A stretch of 20,959 nt of DNA from a virus: IMG/VR virus record IMGVR_UViG_3300030099_004116, positions 1-20,959 of that record; one strand, written 5' to 3'. Below are positions 14,267 to 20,867 of the stretch, piece by piece; the stretch's first letter is position 1; every line of letters starts with the position of its first letter. The translations under genes and the position numbers were made by a program. Under the pieces are notes generated by a model. It saw nothing but the letters and a program-made list of their open reading frames with translations. It ran no database searches and was not told the DNA's origin.

Positions 14267-16268
14267 TCTTTTGCTCCAATAAAGTCTCTTTCTTGGTGTC
14301 TAAACCTTCCAAGAGAACACGCAAACTGCTATCAATCTCGAAAAGACGTGACTCTTCATCATGCTCTCTCATGGTATAAATAGATTCATCTTGCTCATAA
14401 ATACCTACATTAGCACCAATTGGGTTTGCGAGCGTATTAATCTCAGAACCTGGGAGTGTGTTTCTAACGCCAGAGCTTGCTTTCTGCGCTCCGCCGGCTG
14501 CCTTCATAGACCTACTACGAGGACCACCACCAGAGCGCCTATCATCGCGTTTAGGGTAATAGATTTTCTTACCCTTACTGTTTGGTCCTCCGTGAATTCT
14601 TGGAGCGTCACGAGAGCCAGGAGGCACTGCTAATAATGGGGATTCGTCGCCACCACCTGCTTCATCGCCGGCTGGTGCCTCACCTGGAGCCTCTGGTGCT
14701 AAATCAGCGGGCTCAATCTCTGCTGGACCTCCAGGTTCTGCACCCAAGTCACCACCAAGTTCACCACCTAAATCGCCTCCTAGGGCTGCACCAAGTTCTC
14801 CTCCGCCAGATGCTGCTTGTTCGGCAACTGCTTGGAGGGCAGCATCGTGCTTACGATCATAATACATCTCACGCTGGTTTCGGATAAAGTCCTCGTGACC
14901 CATACCAAAGATGTTTTCCATAACCCAGCGACGAGAGAAGTAGCCTTCGGTAGCAGACGCAGCAATATCAAACTTCTGTTTCCAATGCTCAATCTCTTGA
15001 AGCTCAGCAATCTTGGATGGGTTATTGAGAGAAAGCGAGAAGTTTAAGAGATCATCACCACGGAAACCAAGAGTATAAAGGTGAATAATTCCAATCTTTG
15101 TAAGCTCTGAAATAATAACACGCTGTAATCTTTGAATAGTTCTAGAAAAACGAATGTCTTTTTGAGCTAATGTTGTCTTATCTTCTGTGGCACCCTCGCC
15201 CATAGCCAAATAAGCCTGTGGGATCTTGAGCGCAGAGAACAATTTATCACGAAGATACTTGATATCGTCAATAGCAGTAATGTTTTGTGCTCCAGCAAGT
15301 GACTGAATATCAGTAACAGATCCAGCACGGACAGGAATAAAATAGTCTTCTTCAATAGACATAGGGTTATAACGTAGATCGATTTGTCCTGTGTTTGGAT
15401 CAACAACTGAATGGCGCTTCAACTGCGTGACAATTTTCTCCATGTACTGCTCAACATCCTGTGGAGGAATAGCGCCAACATCAATCTTAAATACGCGACG
15501 CTCGGAAGAACGAACAACACGATAAGCCATCATAGAGTCTTCCATAAGAGTCAACTGACGCCAAATACGACGAGCAGGCTCTAAAATAGAAGAACCGTAT
15601 GGAATGTATTTATCATTTCCTAAAATGCGGAAATGACAAACTTGCCAGTTTTCAAAAGTCATACCAGCAGAGTTCCACTGATACTGAACGTAATTTGGAT
15701 TTGTTGAGTCTTTACCTTCTAATCTTTCAATCTCTGTTGGCGGAAGAGCAATAACAGACTTCACGCCGTACTTATCGTCAATGTCCAAATACAAAAAGAA
15801 GTCTCCATACTTACACATTGTGCGAGACCAGCCAAAAAGGTTGTACTTAAGATTAAGTACTTGATCAAAAAGGATGTTTAGTACTGCTCTAATCTCTTCG
15901 TTGCTACATTTAATGTTGAGCATCGGACGAAGTTCGGAATAAGTTGTCATCTCATCTGCATAAATATCTAATGTAGAAGCAATCTCTGGTGTGTACTCCA
16001 TCTGATCAAAGTCAACATAACGCTCTGTGCGACGCTGGTTGGCCATTGCATCAGTGGCAACAACATCAAGGGGGTTATAAACCGACTTTTTAAACTGTTG
16101 CCCAGAAGCGGACTTAAAGCGAGAACCAAACTTATCTAAATGCTGGCGGCGAATACGACGACCAGACTGCGAACGATAGTTGATAATTGGCCCAGAGAAC
16201 AGTCTCGTAAGTGCTTTGAATAAATCCGATTGTGGATTTGCTGGGTTTCTTGAGTTTCTTTTCGCCAT
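14256..16268 (-). CDS. 20: Portal vertex protein, T4 gp20 family, 670 aa
   Basis: It forms the dodecameric ring at one capsid vertex, the channel for DNA and the docking site for the terminase. Typical gp20 blocks are present: RYVDFDQMEYTPEIASTLDIYADE (about residues 83-106, in parts), LFGWSRTMCKYGDFFLYLDID, ALPPTEIERLEG, EDSMMAYRVVRSSERRVFKIDVG, and an IKYLRDKLFSALKIPQAYLAMGEG block (shown in parts). It is ~145 residues longer than T4 gp20 (524). The excess is a C-terminal extension with a Gly/Ala/Glu/Pro-rich stretch (~485-543), a basic Gly/Ser patch (HGGPNSKGKKIYYPKR, GGGPRSRSMK) and a final acidic helix. Its start lies 8 bases after the terminase stop with only a weak GAG ribosome site. 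Confidence 0.96.
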   Translation of the reverse strand: MAKRNSRNPANPQSDLFKALTRLFSGPIINYRSQSGRRIRRQHLDKFGSRFKSASGQQFKKSVYNPLDVVATDAMANQRRTERYVDFDQMEYTPEIASTLDIYADEMTTYSELRPMLNIKCSNEEIRAVLNILFDQVLNLKYNLFGWSRTMCKYGDFFLYLDIDDKYGVKSVIALPPTEIERLEGKDSTNPNYVQYQWNSAGMTFENWQVCHFRILGNDKYIPYGSSILEPARRIWRQLTLMEDSMMAYRVVRSSERRVFKIDVGAIPPQDVEQYMEKIVTQLKRHSVVDPNTGQIDLRYNPMSIEEDYFIPVRAGSVTDIQSLAGAQNITAIDDIKYLRDKLFSALKIPQAYLAMGEGATEDKTTLAQKDIRFSRTIQRLQRVIISELTKIGIIHLYTLGFRGDDLLNFSLSLNNPSKIAELQEIEHWKQKFDIAASATEGYFSRRWVMENIFGMGHEDFIRNQREMYYDRKHDAALQAVAEQAASGGGELGAALGGDLGGELGGDLGAEPGGPAEIEPADLAPEAPGEAPAGDEAGGGDESPLLAVPPGSRDAPRIHGGPNSKGKKIYYPKRDDRRSGGGPRSRSMKAAGGAQKASSGVRNTLPGSEINTLANPIGANVGIYEQDESIYTMREHDEESRLFEIDSSLRVLLEGLDTKKETLLEQKNEN

Positions 16269-16276
16269 TTAGTTTC

Positions 16277-17860
16277 TCACTTTATAATCCAACCAAACTG
16301 CTCATATGTTTTTTGTGCTTCAGTTTTTTGTTGCATAATGCTGTCTTTTTTATAACCATGCTGCCCTTTGATCTGCGTATTCATGGTAGTTTTCGAAGTA
16401 ATAATTGCATTTGAAAAAGCCATTTGGTAATTTAGTTCTCTTGCATTTGCTTGAAGTGCAGTATCGCGAACCCAACAACAAATAGCAAGAGCCATAATTA
16501 AATCATCATGGTAGCCTTTCATAGCTTGTGGTTTGCCATGACTCCAAATAAATGTTTTGAATTCACTAACTACACGGGTAGAATATATCTTAATTAGTTT
16601 ATTTCTTATAAACTCCTCTAATTTAGCAATGATAAGAGGTCTTGTCTTCATACTAGTAGAGAAGCCCGGCACAGCAGAGTTATGAACTTCAGCTTGATGC
16701 TGTTCAATATACTCGTGTGTCGATTTAATTGAATAATACAAATTAGGATAGTTATATTCTATCAGTTTATCCAGAACTGTGTAGCCAATATTATTATTTT
16801 CTACAACCAACATACAATTTCCAAACTCTCGACCAACTTGATTTAGCATTTGTGCAAACATATCCGGTGTTGGCTTGCCTTGATATTCTGCTATAATTTC
16901 AAGGGTTTCTAATTTTAGTATGTGAAAAGTAGAATAGTCTTCACCGTCGCCGCGTGCAACATCTGCTACCATCAAATAGTTACAAGATGGATCAAATTCT
17001 TGCCACATCCAAATATTTCTATCAAATCCTGTTCGGTACTTTGGTTCGCAAACATTTGTAAGCATCCATTCCATGTCCTCTGAATCAATAACAGTGTCAC
17101 CAGAAGTATTAAAGTTACATTCTAGCTCCTGTGCGATTTGTCTGCGGGACATGTTTTTGGTTTCTTTACGATACCATTCTTGATCTCTGTCGGGATGAAC
17201 ATGCCAAGGTAAAGTTGTCAAATTAAAATTATTCGCTCCTGCCTCTGCATCGGTGCAAGTTTTATGAAACCAATTGCCAACACCATTAGGAGTGGATAGA
17301 GCAATGCAGCGACCACCAGTAGAAAGAGTAGGATACAAACCAGTCCATAGATCTTCTAGTCCTTCGATGTGTGCTGCCTCATCAAGAACCAACAAAGACA
17401 ATGCTTCTGAACGACCAGCGTCGCCAGAGGTAGAAGCAGCCTTGATAGAAGAGCCATTAGATAACTCAAAGGATGTGCGGTTATCAATATTGATGTTTGC
17501 AATGCGGATCCAATCAGGAAGATTCTTCATAATCTTCTTGACTTTATTTACTAAGTTTCCTGCTGTCGCAAACTTTGTTGCCATAACAAGGACAGCCTTA
17601 TCTCTATGAAACAACATAAGCCAGACAATGTATCCGGCTGTGATTGTTGAGATTCCCAACTGTCTTGCTTTCAGGATGACGTTAAAGCGATAATCATTAA
17701 AGTCTTTTAGTAGAACATCCTGAAAAGGATATGTATTGAAAAGAATTAGTCCGTGCAAAGGGTGTGAAATTCTGGCGTAAGTCTTCAAAAAATAAACGGG
17801 GTCTTTACCACATTTAAGTATTTCTTGAACTCTTTTCTTTTTGTCTAACTTGAACGCCAT
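16277..17860 (-). CDS. 17: Terminase large subunit, T4 gp17 family, 527 aa
   Basis: This ATP-driven motor packages DNA through the portal and cuts concatemers. ATPase domain: Walker A region KARQLGIST at residues 64-72, with Ile where T4 has the usual Lys (SRQLGKTT); Walker B LLVLDEA with D160-E161; coupling motif ALSTPNG at ~187-193. RNase-H-like nuclease: YLMVADVARGDGEDYS with D300, then MLVVENN with E354, and YHDDLIMAL with D452-D453, giving the expected acidic triad. The length is somewhat below T4 gp17 (610 aa). It lies directly upstream of the portal. The start ATG at 17860 has a weak ribosome site and is close behind the upstream stop, suggesting coupling. Confidence 0.97.
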   Translation of the reverse strand: MAFKLDKKKRVQEILKCGKDPVYFLKTYARISHPLHGLILFNTYPFQDVLLKDFNDYRFNVILKARQLGISTITAGYIVWLMLFHRDKAVLVMATKFATAGNLVNKVKKIMKNLPDWIRIANINIDNRTSFELSNGSSIKAASTSGDAGRSEALSLLVLDEAAHIEGLEDLWTGLYPTLSTGGRCIALSTPNGVGNWFHKTCTDAEAGANNFNLTTLPWHVHPDRDQEWYRKETKNMSRRQIAQELECNFNTSGDTVIDSEDMEWMLTNVCEPKYRTGFDRNIWMWQEFDPSCNYLMVADVARGDGEDYSTFHILKLETLEIIAEYQGKPTPDMFAQMLNQVGREFGNCMLVVENNNIGYTVLDKLIEYNYPNLYYSIKSTHEYIEQHQAEVHNSAVPGFSTSMKTRPLIIAKLEEFIRNKLIKIYSTRVVSEFKTFIWSHGKPQAMKGYHDDLIMALAICCWVRDTALQANARELNYQMAFSNAIITSKTTMNTQIKGQHGYKKDSIMQQKTEAQKTYEQFGWIIK

Positions 17861-17866
17861 TCATTT

Positions 17867-18415
17867 CTATTGGTTTTTCTTGCGTGTATCGTTCTCTGGT
17901 CGCTTACCACCGTCACCAGTCCAGCCGCCCTGACTAACAAAGTCACGCCATCTATCTTCTGCTTGTGGTTTGGAGCCAGTCTCGTTATTCATCTCTTCGT
18001 CAAGTCCGCCAACTCTAAAATTAAGTTTAGCATTGACAAAAGAACGAACGCGGGAAGAGTTCTGAACTAGAACATCAATCTCGCCTTCTTTTGTAAGGGT
18101 AACTGCGTTTCCTGTGATACGCTTGTACTCGCCCTTGAGCCATTTAGAAATATCCATCATACGCTGCTCTGTATCAGTCTCAAAGCCAGAAGCATAAACT
18201 TCTTTTAAGTGAACATCAGATTGATAAGTAAGGCACATAATATTTCCGGAAAACCTAACACCAAAGCCATCCATAACGCGATGGTCGAGCATCATGTTGC
18301 CCTCTTCACGCTTTAAACCAATCTTTACTGGTTCGCCATTTTCATCTAAGGCACCATCGTAGCCGTTGGCTGCTGCCTGGGATAAACCCTGAACTATTTC
18401 ATAAATTGTTGCCAT
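17867..18415 (-). CDS. Conserved unknown protein upstream of the terminase, 182 aa
   Basis: It begins MATIYEIVQGLSQAAANGYDGA, shown as MATIYEIVQGLSQ and AAANGYDGA. A mixed alpha/beta core follows, including GLKREEGNMMLDHRVMDGFGVRF (in parts GLKREEG and DHRVMDGFGV) and YKRITGNAVTLTKEGEIDV, and a disordered, charged C-terminal tail (~145-182) rich in Gly, Asp, Lys and Asn. I recall this family beside the terminase in marine T4-like phages. The location 6 bases upstream of the large terminase makes a small-terminase or packaging-accessory role conceivable, but no helix-turn-helix or coiled coil typical of gp16 is visible. Start: ATG with AGGAAA. Confidence 0.72.
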   Translation of the reverse strand: MATIYEIVQGLSQAAANGYDGALDENGEPVKIGLKREEGNMMLDHRVMDGFGVRFSGNIMCLTYQSDVHLKEVYASGFETDTEQRMMDISKWLKGEYKRITGNAVTLTKEGEIDVLVQNSSRVRSFVNAKLNFRVGGLDEEMNNETGSKPQAEDRWRDFVSQGGWTGDGGKRPENDTRKKNQ

Positions 18416-18426
18416 TTTAGTATTTC

Positions 18427-18492
18427 CTATTTCGAAAGATTCTCAATCTCTTCTTTGATGGTTTGCTTAAGTTGTGCTTTTGTTATTTTCAT
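18427..18492 (-). CDS. 21-residue free-standing MKITK-module ORF
   Basis: The ATG lies 14 bases after the previous stop, with AAGG about 9 bases ahead. The frame encodes MKITKAQLKQTIKEE, then IENLSK and a TAG. That is essentially the N-terminal tag of the 92-aa gene with nothing after it. The first 17 codons differ from that gene at 3 of 51 bases, two of them changing Ile to Thr. It is either a bare tag peptide that is really made, or the remnant of a gene whose body was lost. The intact ribosome site and correct stop favour translation. I12-K-E14 would be cut by the prohead protease, leaving a 7-residue peptide. Confidence 0.6.
   Translation of the reverse strand: MKITKAQLKQTIKEEIENLSK
18442..18492 (-). 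repeat. 51-bp direct repeat encoding the MKITK module, copy in the 21-residue ORF
   Basis: 48 of 51 bases match the copy at 18995-19045 in the same orientation about 550 bases away. The identity includes synonymous positions, so this is a recent DNA-level duplication or gene-conversion tract rather than convergent protein sequence. Confidence 0.9.
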
Positions 18493-18506
18493 TATAGTTT
18501 ACCTTA

Positions 18507-18755
18507 CTATAGTATTTCAAGCTTAATGTAGCCATAACTTCTTTTAGCAACATCGGCTGAAAGGTCCTCTCTAATTTTATTAAGTGCGGCGGCCGCTGCT
18601 GGGTCATCCTCTGACGCCATGCTAAGCTCAATCAAGAGATCAAAAAAGGCACGACCTTGAGCAACGATACTATCAACATCAATTGCTTGCTCGTTCAAAA
18701 CTTTAGAATACTCTTCTTTGATGATCTGCTTAAGTCTATTTTTTGTGATGTTCAT
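18507..18755 (-). CDS. MKITK-module protein, probable internal head protein, 82 aa
   Basis: The N-terminus MNITKNRLKQIIKEEYSKVL carries the shared module with I12-K-E14. The body is small and acidic: VDSIVAQGRAFFDLLIELS, then EDDPAAAAALNKIREDL and a C-terminal YGYIKLEIL. It is probably helical with no Cys or membrane segment. It sits between the 92-aa and 21-residue module ORFs, making three in a row. The bodies share no obvious sequence, so the tag and not the cargo is what the family has in common. Start: ATG with AAGGAG, 11 bases after the upstream stop. The internal-head role is inferred. Confidence 0.75.
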   Translation of the reverse strand: MNITKNRLKQIIKEEYSKVLNEQAIDVDSIVAQGRAFFDLLIELSMASEDDPAAAAALNKIREDLSADVAKRSYGYIKLEIL

Positions 18756-18766
18756 ATTAGTGCTCC

Positions 18767-19045
18767 TTACTTAGACATCTTGCGTAAAGCAGCTTCAATG
18801 TCGTCAAGCTCCTCTTTACGGCCACGACCCATTGGGTCTTTCTCGCTACGCAATTTAGCAATAAGAGCCTCTAAGTCTTCCATGTTATCAACTTTTTCAT
18901 CAAAATCAATCGCAGACTTAATCGCATCCCTGGCTTTCTCATAGCCAAGATCTTTCATAAGCCCACCAATAGATTCATCCTCTTCGGTGAGAGCCTCAAT
19001 CTCTTCTTTGATAATTTGCTTAAGTTGTGCTTTTGTAATTTTCAT
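18767..19045 (-). CDS. MKITK-module protein, probable internal head protein, 92 aa
   Basis: The N-terminus is MKITKAQLKQIIKEEIEAL with I12-K-E14. The body is acidic and helical (GGLMKDLGYEKARDAIKSAI, then DNMEDLEALIAKLRSEKD), ending DDIEAALRKMSK. It is soluble, with no Cys. Its first 26 bases overlap the end of the 133-aa gene, with GGAG as ribosome site in that gene. The DNA of its module is duplicated in the 21-residue ORF. A function for the body is not recognised. Confidence 0.77.
   Translation of the reverse strand: MKITKAQLKQIIKEEIEALTEEDESIGGLMKDLGYEKARDAIKSAIDFDEKVDNMEDLEALIAKLRSEKDPMGRGRKEELDDIEAALRKMSK
18995..19045 (-). repeat. 51-bp direct repeat encoding the MKITK module, copy in the 92-aa gene
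   Basis: Partner of the copy at 18442-18492, with three mismatches in 51 bases. This copy also encodes, in another frame, the last eight residues of the upstream 133-aa protein. Confidence 0.9.
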
Positions 19046-19421
19046 TATTTGGTCTCCATCCTGTTAGCCATCGCTCCTCTCTGCCTTCCACGTATTGAAT
19101 GTAGCATTTATAACAACAATCAAATTTTGTAAGGCAAACATCGTCCATAGATTTCTTTGGAAAGACACCACAGACAGGACAAGATTTTAGCGATTCCCTA
19201 TTAAGTAGTTTTTTTGAGATCTTTATGCCATTTACATCAACTTTTTCTGAATACTCTTCTTGCGTCTTTACTTTATCGTAAAGTTTCTTCATTTGTTCCA
19301 AGTATTCTTTCTCTGCGGCTTCATCCCAATCTGCTCTTGGGTTCTTAATAGCCTCTTCGCCATACTTCTTTGATATGGCTTTTTCTATCGCAGCCATTTG
19401 GTTAGGATCTTTAACTTTCAT
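19020..19421 (-). CDS. Cys-rich, possibly zinc-binding protein of unknown function, 133 aa
   Basis: I chose the ATG at 19421 (MKVKDPNQMAAIEKAI) over a TTG one codon earlier. The N-terminal half is helical and charged with EYLEQMKKLYDKVKTQEE near residues 39-56. Residues 80-106 hold C81-x-x-C84 and C102-C103-x-x-C106, which could bind one zinc. After this comes YIQYVEGREERWLTGWRP, which by memory is conserved in marine phage homologues. The final residues NNENYKSTT are read from bases that also encode the MKITK module of the next gene. It overlaps the upstream gene by 11 bases with a poor ribosome site, so coupled translation is likely. Function unknown. Confidence 0.75.
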   Translation of the reverse strand: MKVKDPNQMAAIEKAISKKYGEEAIKNPRADWDEAAEKEYLEQMKKLYDKVKTQEEYSEKVDVNGIKISKKLLNRESLKSCPVCGVFPKKSMDDVCLTKFDCCYKCYIQYVEGREERWLTGWRPNNENYKSTT

Positions 19422-19839
19422 CAAACGCTCTGTATGCTAAATAAGTTGTGCCAACACCAGAAACAACACCAAGAGTAGTCCAAAGCCAACGGCGTTGTGG
19501 TGGTACGTTATCAATAATGTCTTGTAAAGATTGAATTTGTCTGTCTTTTGTTTCAATCATCAAATCATACTCGCTTTGTAGAGACTGATAACGGATGCTT
19601 AAATTATCTAATTCAAGTGTAAGCTCTATCTCTGTCTCTTCAATTGCTCTGCTAATCTGTAAATCACATTCACGGACAGCAAACTCTCTTGTGACCATAA
19701 TCTCTGCTGTCGCGATAGGATCAAATAAAACACCATCAAATGGTGCCGGCTGATCTTCTGTAAGAACAGAGAATTGTCCAGGTGGAGCAGCTAGCGCTTT
19801 ACTTAATAATAACACATTAAGGAACATAATTGAACCCAT
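19411..19839 (-). CDS. Membrane-anchored coiled-coil protein, possible second spanin component, 142 aa
   Basis: Three zones are visible. Residues ~1-18 are hydrophobic and end in ALAA, like a cleavable signal peptide (no lipobox Cys). Residues ~58-110 are a Glu/Gln/Leu-rich coiled coil. Residues ~117-136 (RRWLWTTLGVVSGVGTTYLAY) form a C-terminal transmembrane segment with a short cytoplasmic tail. If exported, it would sit in the inner membrane with its coiled coil in the periplasm. It overlaps the end of the preceding spanin-like gene by 23 bases. The sequence TEDQPAPFDGVLFDP near residues 27-41 is, by memory, recurrent in marine phages. A start at Met5 (19827) is an alternative that gives a cleaner signal peptide. 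The lysis role is inferred from neighbours. Confidence 0.65.
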   Translation of the reverse strand: MGSIMFLNVLLLSKALAAPPGQFSVLTEDQPAPFDGVLFDPIATAEIMVTREFAVRECDLQISRAIEETEIELTLELDNLSIRYQSLQSEYDLMIETKDRQIQSLQDIIDNVPPQRRWLWTTLGVVSGVGTTYLAYRAFDES

Positions 19840-20212
19840 AAATTTCTTCTATCTTTCCAACAAGCGCATTTTGATCTGTATCAAACTTTTCAACATACTC
19901 ATTCTTTTCTTTTACACGCTCTTCAATCAGTATCTCAACAGCAGCATCATACTTTTCTTGTAGTTCGTATAAGTCGTTTTGATATTTCTCTAATGCTTCG
20001 TCACGAAGTTCTAGTTCTGTTTTGTGAATGTCCTGTAACCCATCCACTTGCTCTTGTAAAGAAATAACGGATGCGTCGTATGCTTGCTTTAATAAATCTT
20101 GGTCTCGCTGTGATTTCATCCACAAAAAACAAAAGAGAAAGGCGATAATCACCTCTCTCCAATAGTTCTTTAGAAACGAAAGTTTTTTAGCGTATTCTAA
20201 AACAAGGCTCAT
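19817..20212 (-). CDS. Putative i-spanin-like (Rz-like) lysis protein, 131 aa
   Basis: A single N-terminal membrane segment (residues ~20-32, EVIIAFLFCFLWM), preceded by basic residues, is followed by a long soluble coiled coil (~35-120) rich in Glu, Gln, Leu and Lys. That is the layout of inner-membrane spanins, which bridge the periplasm in the final step of lysis of Gram-negative hosts. The gene starts in a TAATG overlap with the holin, so the two are co-translated. No outer-membrane lipoprotein spanin is evident inside or after it. The 142-aa protein may be the partner. Assignment is by topology and neighbourhood, not by sequence family. Confidence 0.65.
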   Translation of the reverse strand: MSLVLEYAKKLSFLKNYWREVIIAFLFCFLWMKSQRDQDLLKQAYDASVISLQEQVDGLQDIHKTELELRDEALEKYQNDLYELQEKYDAAVEILIEERVKEKNEYVEKFDTDQNALVGKIEEIYGFNYVP

Positions 20213-20412
20213 TATCGCCCCTTAAGTTTTGCAATCCCATCAATTACGGCTTGTCCGCCAATGTAAATGCCAGAGATTGCAACCCAGTCACCAGAATCTA
20301 AATTAGATGTGATAACCATTGCAGTTGCTGTAAGCCATACTAAAAACTTACGAGAAATTGCCTTCTCAACTAAACCATCAATTTTTGATTTTGTTGCTTC
20401 ACTCATGCTCAT
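20212..20412 (-). CDS. Putative holin, 66 aa
   Basis: It is a short protein with a charged N-terminus (SEATKSKIDGLVEKAISRK), two hydrophobic segments (residues ~23-37, FLVWLTATAMVITSN, and ~41-60, GDWVAISGIYIGGQAVIDGI) joined by a tight turn, and a basic C-terminus (AKLKGR). This is holin-like: it would pore the inner membrane at the end of infection. The start has AAAGGAG with ideal spacing and overlaps the preceding stop as ATGA. The next gene is a spanin-like protein, which supports a lysis cassette. No endolysin is present in the window, so it must be elsewhere. Confidence 0.75.
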   Translation of the reverse strand: MSMSEATKSKIDGLVEKAISRKFLVWLTATAMVITSNLDSGDWVAISGIYIGGQAVIDGIAKLKGR

Positions 20413-20867
20413 TTTTTCTCCTTTGCTATTTTAGTAGCGGTGGCATACATAACACTCTCGGCGTCATCACCATAACGCTTCTTAAAATCCTTTTTGTTTT
20501 TCTTCATACCCTTAACAACTTTCTCTTTTTCTTTCTTCATTGCTTTGGTAAGTTTTTCTTCGTCTAACTCTTTACCATCTGGGTAAAGCATGCTGTCTAA
20601 AGATCTTGCACCACGAACCTTTGGCTTATCAGTACCCTCGAAGTGTCCGTAAACAGTCTCAATGTATTCGTGAGCAAGGGTAATCTTTGACTCAACCCAC
20701 TCTTCAAGATCAGAAGCATCATTTACATACTGCTGGATCTTGGGGATAATTTCTTTCATGTATTCAAGTTGAGAAACTGCCATGTATCCCTCGCCTTCTT
20801 CTTCCTCGGCAAGAGCATTAATTTCTTCTTCAATAATCTGTCGTAGTTGTGTCTTTGTGAGTTTCAT
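20409..20867 (-). CDS. MKITK-module protein with two further recurrent modules, 152 aa
   Basis: The N-terminus MKLTKTQLRQIIEEEINAL carries the tag with I12-E-E14. A second module at residues ~30-77 (MAVSQLEYMKEIIPKIQQYV, then LEEWVESKITLAHEYIETVY) and a third at the C-terminus (KKRYGDDAESVMYATATKIA) both resemble, by memory, short modules reused in many marine T4-like phage proteins. A Lys-rich linker joins them. The whole is helical and soluble. It lies just before the holin (ATGA overlap), and its start overlaps the upstream stop (TAATG). A virion-internal role is inferred from the tag. Confidence 0.77.
   Translation of the reverse strand: MKLTKTQLRQIIEEEINALAEEEEGEGYMAVSQLEYMKEIIPKIQQYVNDASDLEEWVESKITLAHEYIETVYGHFEGTDKPKVRGARSLDSMLYPDGKELDEEKLTKAMKKEKEKVVKGMKKNKKDFKKRYGDDAESVMYATATKIAKEKK

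Noticed and set aside
14376-14384. TATAAATAG inside the portal gene
   Set aside because: It encodes part of an acidic Ser-Ile-Tyr segment of the portal and has no start codon of a gene at promoter distance, so I treat it as chance.
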